This document shows, one piece after another, positions 21,126 to 31,945 of a DNA stretch of 38,502 nucleotides. Position 1 is the first letter of the stretch. Every line of letters begins with the position of its first letter. The stretch is from positions 1-38,502 of the forward strand of contig JABVXU010000509.1 of the NCBI GenBank assembly GCA_013365365.1, read 5' to 3'. The notes beneath the pieces were generated by a model. That model made no database searches. It worked only from the letters and a program-made list of their open reading frames with translations, and was not told the DNA's origin. Source of the DNA: Cruorifilaria tuberocauda (lineage: Eukaryota; Nematoda; Chromadorea; Rhabditida; Onchocercidae). A program made the translations under genes and the position numbers.

Positions 21126-21381
21126 AATGCAAAATCATTAATTTATAATTGATATACGAAATGGTGGTAAAAATACAAAATCAATAAACTTTAATTGATG
21201 TAATTGATATTAATTAATTATTGTATTAATTAATTCCTCGTCGTTTACATGTTGCAGTCATTTCGCAAGTGTTAAAATATTCCAAAATGATTATTTAAAA
21301 TTTAATTATTTTTTGGATAGAAATTACTTATTACTTTACTATGAATAGAATTTTCATATTTTAGATTACTTCTAAATTGGA

Positions 21382-23951
21382 ATGCTAAGAATATTTGAAA
21401 CAGCTGACGAATTAAAAGAAGCTGAATTATTAACGAATGATTCAATCTTCCTTCTACCGATACACTATTCCATACGACATGAACGTTTGGGTATTTTTCC
21501 GGAAGCAAAATGTACAATATTGGGATATCCGGAAAAGAAACCGTTTATATGGATGGTAATACGACGCAACAAGTTTACAAGGTTATTTTGTATGGGGACA
21601 GTATAAGATAATTTAAATTTATTTAAATTAATAGAAGAGAATTTTATTTTAATTAATTTTTTTTACAATAATGAAGTTTAACAGTTTTTTTCTTGCAACA
21701 TACTTAAAATTTTGTTTTACTTACTTATTACTTTACTGTTATCTTTTACCTTTTACCTTTAACCTATTTTACTATTTTTATTGATTTTTTTTCCTCCAAT
21801 TGTTTTTTTCACTATTTTCTACTTTTCTGTTTTTTGGTACACAAACAAACAGACACATGAACATACATACACACATATATATATATGTATATATATAGAC
21901 ACGTAACACGTAAGGTTTCCAAAAATCATGTTTGATCGAATAGGCATTTGATTTTAGTGAAGAAAACCGGAAGACCGGAAAAATCAAAGGAAAGGAAAAG
22001 TGTGGAGTATGTATTCCTGAAAGAGAATTCCTGAAAATGGTGGATGATGATGGTGTAGGAGCAGGATGTTGAAAGGAGAGGATGAGGTGATGAAAGGTGG
22101 AAAATCGAAGGTGGAAAATGAAGGAGGAAGGATGGTGGTGTACAGGTGAGCTTGCTTTAGGGCGCACGTGTTCCTATGCAGTCGTACGCAACGTTTTGTC
22201 GACGTCGACGATATCGACGCATTCCTGATTCACGCTATTCCACATCTTCTTAAATTAGACCAATTTTCTGCACGAATTCTTGGCATACATTTGAGCAGGT
22301 GCTTTTTTTTTTCTTTTTTAAATTTACTTTTACTTTTACTTGAGATATTTCTCATCAGTAGTTATAGTTGAGTTTAACCTAAGTGATATTATCAAGAGAT
22401 ATGATTCATGAGTTATTTCTTATCAATAGTTATATTTGAGTTTAACCTAAGTGATATTATCAATAAGTATAATTCGTGAGATATTTCTTATCAGAAGTTA
22501 TATTTAAGTGTAACCTAAATGATCTTATCAACAGATGTGATAATATATTTTAGATTTTGATCAGTTAATTTTTCTTAAATTTTTTTTTGTTTTAATTTGT
22601 TTGTTATGATATGAGAAATGATTTATTTAAATTTCGAAGAAATCAGAAATCTTGTATTTAAAATTTTTTAAGAAATTTAATTACTTAAAAATTTTTTAAT
22701 TTTTAATTTTATTCATAAAAATATTTTAATGCAAATTAATTTTACAATTTTAGTCGAATGACTGAATTGCTTTCAACTCATTTTGATTTCTCAGCACCAA
22801 GCTATCTCTCAAGCTATTTTATCATTGATAAGCATAAACAAAAGCAAATTATTGATTTGGATATAAAACTTGCTGAGGGTTATTCATTCTTGGAACTTGA
22901 TCCAAAGGTTTGTATACTTTTCGTTATTCTATAATTTTAATTTTTATTATTCTAATTTTTGAGTTTGAGTTTTGAGTTTTGAGTTTTTGAATTTTGAATT
23001 TTTGAGTTTTGAATTTTATTCCAATTTTTAATCTTTTAATTCAATTCAAGTTAAGTTGATTGAATAAATTACTTAAATCATACTGTCAGGATTGTTTTTT
23101 TTTTAGCGTCATGCTGATACGATAGCAAGTTGTTGGAAATTTTCAACACCTGGTGAACGTGATCAGTTTGAGGCAAAAATTCGACGCTTACCATCGGTTG
23201 GTGTTCAAAGTGATGATGGAGCGTTAGTTTCATTTACCGTTCTGGATGCTTCCGGATTCTTCAATAATCAATTCACGTTTGTGGAACATCGTCAACGTGG
23301 ATTGGCTGATCGAAGTGAACTGAAATTATGCCAAAAAGTCTGTGCTTTTACGTCTGAAATTAAATTTATCAAGTATTTATACTTATATTTCATAATAATA
23401 TACCATTTACATACAGTATGCAATGTACAGTATACAGTATACGGTCTAAACAGTACAAATACACAAAATTTACAATATACAGAGTACAGTATACAATTTA
23501 CAATATACGATATAGCATTTATTATACATAACAATCATTTTAATTAATCATATATTTTATTGATAATTATTATTCTTGATAATAACCGGTGGTAAATGAA
23601 GAATCCAAATCGAATTACATCGAACTCTGATTTCCGATTAATGAATTGTCCGGTGGGAATGAAATTAAATTCATATTAAAATATCTAATTTAATTAATTA
23701 TTTTCCATTTATCCTAATTTTATTCAAATGAAAATTAACAGCTTTTCATTTTAAATAAATTAGATAATTCATTTCAATTTTAGGTAATAGCATTTGGTTT
23801 GTATCCGATGAAATTTGTTGAACATGACAATACGGCGGTTCTTGATCGTTCATGCCGATCGCAGTGGTGGAGTACAGTGAATGATGAAGTTGGCATTCCA
23901 GTTATCAACGATCATCGTGTTGTCTATCGACGAATAACATCACATTTGTAA
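21382..23951 (+). CDS. Glycine N-acyltransferase-like protein (GNAT fold)
   Basis: Predicted acyl-CoA:amino-acid N-acyltransferase of the GLYAT family, transferring an acyl group from CoA to a small amine acceptor. Five exons: 21382-21581, 22161-22298, 22754-22907, 23107-23337, 23784-23951; phases agree and the sum is 297 codons with TAA (296 residues, the usual length of vertebrate GLYAT proteins). The N-terminal half (LGIFPEAKCTILGYPEKK ... DVDDIDAFLIHAIPHLLK) matches the family's variable N-domain. The C-terminal GNAT part shows SFTVLDASGFFNNQFTFVEH then RQRGLAD (224-232), where EHRxxGxA is the acyl-CoA binding turn, then LCQKVIAFGLYP. No signal peptide is seen. The start is the first ATG after an in-frame stop and a TTTTAG acceptor at 21361-21364, consistent with trans-splicing. 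The first donor (AAG/GTTATT) and the fourth (GTCTGT) are weak. The native substrate is unknown. Confidence 0.85.
21960..22150 (+). other. Purine-rich stretch in acyltransferase intron 1
   Basis: G/A-rich intron segment ('ggaaaggaaaagtgtggag', 'gatgatgatggtg'). The minus strand is open (129 codons from about 22167) but low in complexity, so I read it as intron. Just upstream lies a (TA/CA) stretch at about 21840-21900. Confidence 0.6.
22341..22545 (+). repeat. Three tandem about 70-base copies in intron 2
   Basis: Each copy contains 'gagatatttcttatcagtag' or a variant, 'ttgagtttaacctaagtgat' and 'attatcaa'. They differ at about one in eight bases. Confidence 0.9.
22960..23035 (+). repeat. 'ttttgagt' short repeats in intron 3
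   Basis: About seven copies of an 8-10 base unit TTTTGAGT/TTTTGAATT. Confidence 0.85.
23405..23525 (+). repeat. 'acagtatac' repeats in intron 4
   Basis: Repeated TACAGTATAC/TACAATATAC words, partly self-complementary (GTATAC), within the last acyltransferase intron. Open frames here on both strands are extensions of exon 4 and its shadow. Confidence 0.75.
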
Positions 23952-25310
23952 ACATAATTAATTAAATTTTTGTCAAATGAATTTCAATCATACTTTTTAA
24001 TTGATGAAATGTATGAAAATTTTAACTAAACGATGAATTTTAAATTATTGAAAGTATGAATTAAACACATCTGCAAATATATGTATAAATACAAAATTTT
24101 CAAATCATTTTATTATTTATAAAATTTCTGTGATAAAATTTAAATTTTCAATTAGCATATTATGAAATATATGTAATATAATTATAAATTAAGTTTAGTT
24201 AAAGATATTAAAATAAGATATTATTACCATATTTACACATATTTCAAAATGAAATAATTTTGCTAAATCATTTGCATTTGCATCCATTCCATGTGATATG
24301 TTATCAATTCGCCAAATAATCAAACTGTTAATTTCATTCAATTATCATTAAAAAATTAAACTGACAATAATTTTAATGTAAATTAGCTTGCTATATTTAA
24401 ATAATAAAGCATTAGCTATGTATGATATGCTTAAAAAAGTTATCATTAATTACGTTAATTATGTAATTTAATTATTTCAAAATTTTTTGTTACGTTTTTT
24501 GTATGTACGTTGTTTTTTTATTTTTAGATTTTGTCAATATCTGGGCAATATGCCATTATTTATTGTGAAATATAGCTTTTCTAAAGTACATAATGTTTAA
24601 AGATGGCATTATTGATTGGTTGCTTTTTCTTGTTTTCATTTTGATTCACTATTCATGTATATATATGTTTGCTATATATTTCCTTTTGGTAATATAATAT
24701 TTTGCTGCTATTTTCCTTTTTTTTGTAATCAAATTATTTAATTAAAATTCATTATCATTATTTCATTAACAAAAAAAAAAAAACAAACATCCTTTGTCAT
24801 GATGAAATTATCATTAAATTCTCAACAATATCTAATATTAGAATAGTTATCTTTGTTTACTAAAATTTGCCAAAAACGAAATTGATAAGATAAAATTTTC
24901 GATATTGCAATTTATTAAAAATATAAATTGTATATAGTATATTAATTTACCTCTATGATATGAAAGTAAAGTTGTAATTTTGTAAATTTCTAATATTATT
25001 AGCGAATAATGAATGATATGGATTGGCAAAGTTCTTTTTTAAATTTTCCGGGAATAATTTCCGAGAATTTCAATCAAATTCAAACTTGTTTGTTCAAAAT
25101 TTAAACATTTCATTTTGCGTAATTTTTTGTAAAATTTGCGAATATCATGAGAGTTTTCAAATGATGATACTGCAACAAGTCTCGATCGACCATGATCACA
25201 TTCCCATTCCTTTGGCAAGCTCTAAAATTTAGATTTTTCGTTTGCTTAAAATATTTTAAAATCCTTCAAATATTACAATCTATCCAAAAATCGTTTACAA
25301 ATCCAAAATA
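23952..25310. other. Acyltransferase 3' flank, no gene seen
   Basis: AT-rich. A plus open frame at 25023-25232 (69 codons) ends with residues like QQVSIDHDHIPIPLASSKI but has no splice context, and its first half is low in complexity. I do not call it. 24640-24720 carries pyrimidine runs. Confidence 0.5.
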
Positions 25311-25316
25311 TTAAAA

Positions 25317-25690
25317 TCCTTCAATTCATGATTTTATAAATGATCACGAATTGTGGATAAATTTTTTAGTTATAAACGGGTTATATTAACTTTTTTAACT
25401 TATTTATTATAATTTGATATCTTATTTTGAATCGGATAAGACAGAATAAATATCATGATTCTTTTAACCTTAATAATATCTCCTTCAATTCATGATTTTA
25501 TAAATGATCACGAATTGTGGATGAATTTTTTAGTTATAAACGGGTTATATTAACTTTTTTAATTTATTTATTATAATGTAATATCTTAATTTTGAATCGG
25601 ATAAGGCAGAATAAATATCATGATTCTTTTAACCTTAATAATATCTCCTTCAATTCATGATTTTATGAATTTTCATGAATCATGAATAGA
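25317..25690 (+). repeat. 164-base tandem duplication with a partial third copy
   Basis: Copies begin with 'ccttcaattcatgatttta' at about 25318, 25482 and 25646. The first two are about 97 percent identical and include 'gataa(g)acagaataaatat' and 'tcatgattcttttaacctt'. They lie just after the 3' end of the minus-strand glycosyltransferase and could be part of its 3' flank. Confidence 0.9.
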
Positions 25691-25770
25691 TTTTTTGTTT
25701 GCAAATAATCGTGATTTTATCTCTTTTAATACATTTGTTATAATTTAACATATTAAAGCAAAATAAGATA

Positions 25771-28700
25771 TTACTCAATCATCCTTCGTACCTTAGTATT
25801 ATCTTCGGAATACATGAAACTAATATTGATACGTTCGACACCTGCAATTTCAGCAACAACACCGGTATAAAAAATATCTTCTAATCTTAGCCATGCAACC
25901 ATCGGTAATATTCTCCATATTTTCCGGAATGCTTCTAACGGTATGATATACATCATACCGAGAGCAAATGGCGGATAATAATCGTACGGATAACATTTAT
26001 AAGGCATATAACTAAAAATTTGAATGTTACATGTTGAAAATTGTCAAAAAATGTTGGAAAAGATTGGAAAAATATTGAAAAACTGTTGAAAATTAATTCA
26101 ATTTTACAAATTTCATTTTCAATTACGAATGAAATAAAGCGTTTAATAAAAGTAAAATTTTCTTCATGTATCATGTAGGTAAAAAATTACTAATTAATCT
26201 CTAAAAATTATTAACCTAAAAATTAATAATGCAAAAATCAATAATCTAAAATTAACAATCCAGAAATCAATCATTTAAAATTAATAATCTAAAGTTAATA
26301 ATCCAAAAATATATAATTCAAGAACTAATGGCCTAAAAATTAATAGTCCAAAAATTAATAATCTGAAATCTAATAATCTAGAAATTATTGACCTGAAATT
26401 AATAATATAAAGTTAATGATCTGATATTTATAATGCAAAAATCAAAAATCTAAAATTAATAAAGCAAAAATCAATAATCTAAAAATCAATAATCTAAAAA
26501 TTACTAAACTCTAAATATATACATTATCGGCAATTAATTTTACAAAATTTTAACAAAAAATACAAGAAAATAGAAACAGAAAATACTATTTATTCATTCG
26601 TCGTCTAATAACAGGTTCGCCATAACGTACAGCTCCATAAATATGAGCTAAATTTGAAAATGAATTAGCTTCCTGATCCAGGCGATCCAAATCAATCAAC
26701 ACATCATCATCTACCTTGATATAATATCTCACCGATTCACAATATGCTTGCTTGAAATACATCGCTGTATAAACCTGGTAGATTAATATGAATTATTAAA
26801 TAGCTGTTATTAAATTCATTAAAAATTCTCATTTCTTGATTAGTAATTGTTTACCTAATTATTCAATTACTTTATTTAATTACTTAATTTAATTCTTAAT
26901 TATTAAAATTCACAAAAGAGAAATTGTCCGTGAAAATTTGAAAGGAAGAAGAAAAACAATGAAATTGATTAAAGGTAATACGGACAGAAATAGTTTCATT
27001 TAACCTTAAATGTACGAGTAAATATAATTTCGTTTAACCTTAAGTGTCAGAGTATCATAAGTATCTGTAAGTGATGTAACAATTAAATTATTGAATTTTT
27101 CTCGACTATTAACTGTTCTTTTAATTATTCAATTAGCAAATTTAATTACATAATTTTTTTCTTAATTATTAAAATTCACAAGAAAGAAATTGTCCGTGAA
27201 AATTTGAAAGGAAGAAGAAAAACAGTAAAACTGATTGAAGGTAGTTAAAGGTAGAATAAAAGTAATTTCGTTTAACCTTAAGTGTCAGAGTATCATAAGT
27301 ATCTGTAAGTGATGTAACAATTAAATCATTGAATTTCATGCTTTCTTCAATAATTTTCATCATTACTGTACTACTATACTGTACGCCAACCAGAAAGTAT
27401 GCAGCGATAAATCCATTCTACAAAAAATCAAATTGTTCAAATTTGAAATTAATTCTGAAATCAAAATAAAAATTAAGCATAAGTTTTATTTTAATTTTTT
27501 TTTTAAAATAATTTTATAAAATTAAAGTACAATAAGAAATTATAGTATTTTTCACTGTTTTTTGAATTAAATTATATTCTAATTATTTTTTAATTTTTTC
27601 CGAGTTAATTTTTTAACCTTGTGAATTTAAATTAATTTTCTAAGTTAATGATTTTTTTCAGAAATTAAAAATTATTTCTTTTTGGATAAATATTTACTTA
27701 TCATGCTTAATCAAGTTGTTACGTAATGTTGCGTAATATTACGTAATACTGAATAGCTTGTTTTTTTTCCAGTAATATCATACCTTTAAAGTATTTGAAT
27801 TATCAGGATTAAGCCACGTTTCACGGATTGCGTTGCGATTATCAAACGATGTTGTCCTTGAAATGATTACTAACAGATATTTCGACCCTTCTAAATAAAT
27901 CAAAGAAAGTAAGCGGAAATTCCAATATTCAGTAATAATAGTAATAAAGTAATAATCATAACTGATATTTTGAATTAATCAATAATCACAAGTATTTCCT
28001 TTGTTTCAACTGTTACTTATTATTAAAACATTTCAAACATTACAACTTCATTATTTGTTCAACAATCTTAGTAGTATGATTATTAATATAAAGTATGATT
28101 ACTAATATAGAGTAGGATTATTAATAGAAAGTGTGATTACCTTTATGATATTTGTTCATCAACCTTACTATAAAGTATGATTACTAATATAGAGTATGAT
28201 TATTAATATAAAGTATGATTACCTCCATGATCTTTGTTCATCAATCCTAGTATAAATTATGATTACTAATATAGAGTATGATTATTAATATAAAGTGTGA
28301 ATACCTTCATGATATTTGTTCATCAATCTTGCTATAAAGTATGATTACTAATATAGAGTATGATTATTAATATAAAGTATGACTACCTTTATGATATTTG
28401 TTCATCAATCTTGCTATAAAGTATGATTACTAATATAAAGTATGATTATTAATATAAAGTATGATTACTTTTATGTTTACTAATAAATTTATGATTACTA
28501 GTAAATTACAAGAAAAAAACTTTTCAAAATAATTGATGAAAGATGAAATTGAAAAATCAATAATTTATTTTTTCCCAATAATTTTACCAAAAAGCTCTTA
28601 ATTAGCTGCTTAATTCGATTAAACTAAAATCCGTTAATGTACACGTGCGTAAAATACAAACGTTTGCATGCTTTGATGTCAGGAAGTATTAAAAGCGATG

Positions 28701-28848
28701 ATTTAATCGTTTCATTCATGAATTCCATTGTAAAATTTTTGCTTGCATCATTAGTATCAGCCCAGAATTGACGTAAATCACATAAATCATCATTTTTGCT
28801 AGGCTTCAGATAGAGCAAAATTATAAGTAATACTGAAATTGAATTCAT
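25771..28848 (-). CDS. GT31 beta-1,3-glycosyltransferase (galactosyltransferase-like)
   Basis: Golgi-type enzyme that transfers a sugar, commonly galactose or GlcNAc, from a UDP-sugar in beta-1,3 linkage. Exons in coding order: 28662-28848, 27784-27890, 27277-27417, 26587-26774, 25771-26011; phases agree and total 288 codons with TAA (287 residues). Residues 1-15 are hydrophobic (ISVLLIILLYL), a signal or type II anchor. Family motifs occur in order: KYLLVIISR (66-74), RNAIRETW (81-88), FLVG, DTYDTLTLK, VDDD (166-169; the DxD metal/UDP site), YPPFALGMMYII (220-231) and LEDIFYTG (251-258). N-glycosylation sequons: NFT, NET, NIS. The enzyme is compact compared with vertebrate members of about 310-420 residues. 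The first donor (GTTTGT at 28661) was chosen for phase. The exact sugar specificity cannot be read from sequence. Confidence 0.9.
26180..26520 (+). repeat. Short 'aaaattaataatct' repeats in a glycosyltransferase intron
   Basis: More than fifteen imperfect copies of a 15-17 base unit (aat(c/t)taaaaattaataa). Confidence 0.85.
26915..27100 (-). pseudogene. Partial duplicate of glycosyltransferase exon 3
   Basis: The segment repeats 27172-27340 at high identity, including intron flank ('aaattgtccgtgaaaattt') and the 3' part of exon 3. At 27039-27099 on minus it still encodes KFNNLIVTSLTDTYDTLTLK (real exon: KFNDLIVTS...), directly followed by the same donor AAG/GTTAAACG. The 5' part of the exon and its acceptor are missing, and no phase-compatible acceptor is seen upstream, so it is probably a non-used copy or a decoy donor. 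It lies in the intron between real exons 3 and 4. Confidence 0.8.
28065..28480 (+). repeat. About five tandem 84-90 base copies in intron 1
   Basis: Unit contains 'aaagtatgattactaatata', 'gagtatgattattaatata' and 'tgatatttgttcatcaatct'. Copies vary by base changes and by loss of sub-units. Within the first intron of the glycosyltransferase. Confidence 0.9.
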
Positions 28849-28894
28849 GAAAATTTATTGCTACTGATATCATGATCATATTAATCCTGAAATA

Positions 28895-29292
28895 ACTCTA
28901 CTATCTATCACTTATCTAAATTTCCTAATAAATTAAATAAATTCTTAATTTCCATCTTTTTTACATATTATTATCTTGTAAGCTTATTAATGTGCTATGC
29001 GAACAAAATTTGTTTTATTTGTACAATAACAATTAATGTTTTATCTGTACAGTAACAATTAAGGTGATATGATTTCTTGGCTATTCAAATTTCTTGCTGG
29101 ACTAAAGTCTATCATTCATTTAAATTTTCTAATAAATTAAACAAATTCTTAATCATCATCTTTATTGTCATATTGTAAGCTTATCAATGTGCTATGAGAA
29201 TAAAATTTGTTTTATTTGTACAACAACAATTAATGTTTCATTTGTACAATAACATATAATTTCTGGGCTAATTAAATTTCTTGCTAGACTAT
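28895..29292 (+). repeat. About 205-base tandem duplication upstream of the glycosyltransferase
   Basis: Two copies (about 28895-29098 and 29105-29292) share 'ttcctaataaattaaataaa', 'gtaagcttattaatgtgcta' and 'aaaatttgttttatttgtac', with about 15 percent divergence. They are in the 5' flank of the minus-strand gene, so promoter elements may be duplicated. Confidence 0.85.
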
Positions 29293-29655
29293 CATATCAT
29301 TATCTAGATTACCGTATCACTATTCATCGTATCTATCTTATCATGTAATGGTATATTCGTTAAAAATTTAAACTTAATCCATATTCAATTTGGAATTCGT
29401 TTAAATCTCTTTTAATCTTTGGATTTTTCGTTTTATTGGTTTAAAAATTTTAACGTTTAATTCACTTCAACAAAAATTTTGAATTAAAGCAGAGCAAAAG
29501 TAATTTAATATTAAACTTAAGATAATTTAAGTTTGAACTTTACTGACGGAATTTAAGAATTTATTTAAGCTTCTAAATCTTTCGTTCCGAAATTTGAAAT
29601 TTCGAAACAAATTTTTTTTTTCAAAAACGAAACTTTTTTTATCATCCAAAATAAT
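29293..29655. other. AT-rich spacer, no gene seen
   Basis: Poly-A/T stretches and 'ttaagtttgaac' words only. Confidence 0.5.
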
Positions 29656-29659
29656 TAAT

Positions 29660-29815
29660 TAAGTTGAAACCTGCGATAATGCAATTGATGAGAACAATTA
29701 TTTTCGTTTTCCATCGCCTCTGGCAAGAAAACATTTCGTACAGACTGATAAGCAATTCGACCGCTCGAAATGCTTAATCAGTAAAACAATGAAATGTAAT
29801 TCGATTTTAATGCAC
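29660..29815. other. Exon-like segment open on both strands
   Basis: Plus is open for about 48 codons to TGA and reads like protein (VETCDNAIDENNYFRFPSPL then ARKHFVQTDKQFDRSKC). Minus is open for about 38 codons (GRIAYQSVRNVFLPEAMENE) and is followed by a donor-like GTTTCA. Plus codons end in C or T more often, favouring plus. It could be an upstream exon of the membrane protein gene at 30575, but the phases of visible donors do not match that acceptor. No family is recognised. Confidence 0.3.
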
Positions 29816-29835
29816 TGTTGATGCATAGCCTATCA

Positions 29836-30128
29836 TACACTGATCTTATCACATATTGCTTATCAGTCACTGATCTTATCATATATTGCTTATCAATCAC
29901 TGATCAATCAGTCTTGTATTATCTCATTGTAATAATCTATTATTATTATTTTTATGAAATAAAGACTCATATTTTTTTTTGCACTAGTACAATTCATATC
30001 AATCCTTATCAGATTTGTTTAACTTAAAGTGATCACTTAAGGTGAACTTAAAGTTTAACTTAAAGTGATTTTTTTTTGCATACAATTCATATCAATCCTT
30101 ATCAGATCTGTTTAACTTAAAGTGATCG
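29836..30128 (+). repeat. Short direct repeats
   Basis: A 31-base unit 'cactgatcttatca' + 'tattgcttatcagt' occurs twice at 29838-29905. An about 46-base unit 'tacaattcatatcaatcctt' + 'atcagatttgtttaacttaa' occurs at about 29988 and 30080, each preceded by a T run and GCA. Confidence 0.85.
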
Positions 30129-30129
30129 A

Positions 30130-30560
30130 ATCATTGATCAATTGATTCAATATAACCATCTATGGATTACTTTCGTTGTAATTTTCACGGAATAAAGATG
30201 GGCGAGAAATGCGGAACAAGTTAATCCGTAATGTATTATAACGTAACGTGGAAAATTATTTTACGTAAATTGCGTCACATAACATGGAATGATATGTTAT
30301 GCATAAAGAAAATGTGGAATTTAATTGTTTCACAAAGATTTCATTCAAATTTATTGATTTGAAATATTTTGATCATTTCAATTGTTTTTCATGGATTAAA
30401 TTAAGAACTTATCAAAACGCGAAATCATTTTGTATTACTTTGCGATCAGTGAGTAGTCGTTAGGATCACTTCGTTTGATATGAAGTAATTACTGGAATAT
30501 TGGTAAATAACTTTAAAGTATACTTAATATAGTTTTTATATAATTTCGGCAATTTCAGTT
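30130..30560. promoter_or_regulatory. Possible 5' flank of the small membrane protein gene
   Basis: No exon accepted. 30190-30310 is CpG-richer than its surroundings and holds palindromic words (ACGTAACGTGG, 'ttacgtaaattgcgt', 'ataacatggaatgatatgtt'). A TTTCAG acceptor at 30553-30558 sits 16 bases before the ATG and would suit trans-splicing. A promoter role is inferred from position only. Confidence 0.3.
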
Positions 30561-30574
30561 ACTGGAACTCTTTT

Positions 30575-31355
30575 ATGTTAACTACACGTGAATGGATTAT
30601 CGTACTTTACGCTGTTATCATTGTATTTATGATTATTTTCATGGCTGCTTCGAGCATTTACGTCGTGCGCAATTGTTGCTATATCGTCCGTACTGATGAC
30701 GACGAGGTTACTTATCACTTCTTACTGTATAGCATCACTTTTGGATCTAATTGATCTGAGTAACTCTCATATACCTGATTTGGTAGATGTCCTCAGAGAA
30801 ACCTTCCTTTGAGTCAGTTTCCTACTCCTTAGCATCGTATTCTAAGAGTTATCTTCGGTTAGGAACTATTATAAGTTACTTTTGATAATCTCTGAGTAAT
30901 TCCCATAACCTAATTTGATAAATGTCCTCAGAGAAACCTTCCTTTGAGTCAGTTTCCTACTCCTTAGCATCGTATTCTAAGAGTTATCTTCGGTTAAGAA
31001 CTATTATAAGTTACTTTTGATAATCCGGAATTGGGCGCATTTATGCATCATTCTGCCTCATTTTCATTTTCAGATTATTCCAACCAATCGACGAATTAGC
31101 ACCGATGGACTAACTCGAAATGCTAATAAAACTTTCATGCCGAATACTGTAAGCTTTTATCTTTCGATACTTCAAAATTTAAATTTATATAAATCGTAGA
31201 ATGAAAGTGTCTTTTAGGGTACTGCTAGAGACGTTATCATAACGGTACCGGAAAAGGTACCACTCACCGGTCAGTCATCTCATGCGGAAAATTCGAATAT
31301 AAACGGAATTGATGAAACGTGTCCCATACACGGCCGAAAAAAATGCATGCATTAA
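30575..31355 (+). CDS. Small single-pass membrane protein, unrecognised
   Basis: Three exons, 30575-30706, 31074-31148 and 31218-31355, all in phase 0, give 114 residues with TAA. Residues 1-6 (MLTTRE) are followed by a long hydrophobic helix at about 7-32 (WIIVLYAVIIVFMIIFMAAS), then a Cys pair (RNCCYIVR) that could be palmitoylated, an acidic DDDE, and a polar tail with KTFMPN and VIITVPEKVPL, ending CPIHGRKKCMH. With no signal peptide and a positive region after the helix, the tail is probably cytoplasmic (inference). The frame is open upstream to the acceptor at 30558, so a longer N-terminus is possible. I recognise no family; it may be nematode-specific. A separate last exon is possible at 31640-31713. 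Confidence 0.7.
30737..31010 (+). repeat. 135-base tandem duplication in intron 1
   Basis: Two copies (about 30737-30872 and 30872-31007) share a stretch of about 70 identical bases, including 'gagtcagtttcctactcctt' and 'agcatcgtattctaagagtt'. Start of a third copy ('ttacttttgataatc') follows. The near identity points to a recent event. Confidence 0.9.
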
Positions 31356-31639
31356 GTTCTTTTAGTTTATTTCTTTAATAAATAACTTTCAAATTTAATA
31401 TATAATTTTATCGAAATCAAGAAGTTAGGAAAAACTCTTTACTATTTTTAAAACTTATCAGATTGTGCATCTAATTCTGATAATTTTTATTACACATACC
31501 TGATTGACCTTTATTGATTAACCTTTAGATTAAACTGATGATAAAATGATTTTAAAATATGTAATTAATTGCATAAAGACATCTTGAAAATGTTCATTGT
31601 TATTGTTATCACTTTTATCAGTATGTTTAATTATTTCAG

Positions 31640-31713
31640 ATAATAACAATGTTGAGCATCAGGGGAACAGTTTACTGATGAGTGAGGGACGTGACGTACG
31701 TATGGTTACGTAA
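31640..31713 (+). CDS. Candidate alternative last exon of the membrane protein gene
   Basis: A TTATTTCAG acceptor ending at 31639 opens a 74-base frame to TAA (NNNVEHQGNSLLMSEGRDVR, then MVT). It enters in phase 1. Exon 3 of the gene upstream has a phase-1 donor at 31271 (ACCG/GTCAGT), and the join would give ...KVPLTD-NNNVEHQ, replacing the Cys/His-containing tail by a 23-residue one. The acceptor, frame and residue use support coding; the link to the upstream gene is inference. Confidence 0.45.
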
Positions 31714-31940
31714 ATGGATGACGGAAAATCGATTCATCAAAAATGGAAATGCGATATTGAAGAGTTCGAATGTACGAATAAACTGAAATATTTGATTCAA
31801 TCAATTCTTTTTCTTTTCTTCCATTTTTAGACAATTCTTTGCAACTGATAAGATCCACTGATCGATCAGAAAATAGATCATACTTGATCAAAATCAAAAA
31901 CTTGGCCAAAATTTTAAAATTAAAACTTTAAAATTTGAGA
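31714..31940. other. No gene called
   Basis: A minus-strand frame of 67 codons (31706-31909) starts at TTG and has Lys/Leu/Ile-rich content without flanking splice sites; I do not call it. Confidence 0.4.
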
Positions 31941-31945
31941 ATTTA

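Noticed and set aside
21778..22167. 129-codon minus frame
   Set aside because: It covers the purine-rich intron 1 of the plus-strand acyltransferase and is a low-complexity shadow.
23281..23547. Overlapping plus (88 codons) and minus (80 codons) frames
   Set aside because: Plus is exon 4 of the acyltransferase running into its intron; minus is its shadow plus an AT repeat.
25023..25232. 69-codon plus frame downstream of the acyltransferase
   Set aside because: First half is AT-driven, no splice sites or homology; only the last 20 residues look protein-like.
31706..31909. 67-codon minus frame
   Set aside because: Starts at TTG, no splice borders, AT-driven composition.
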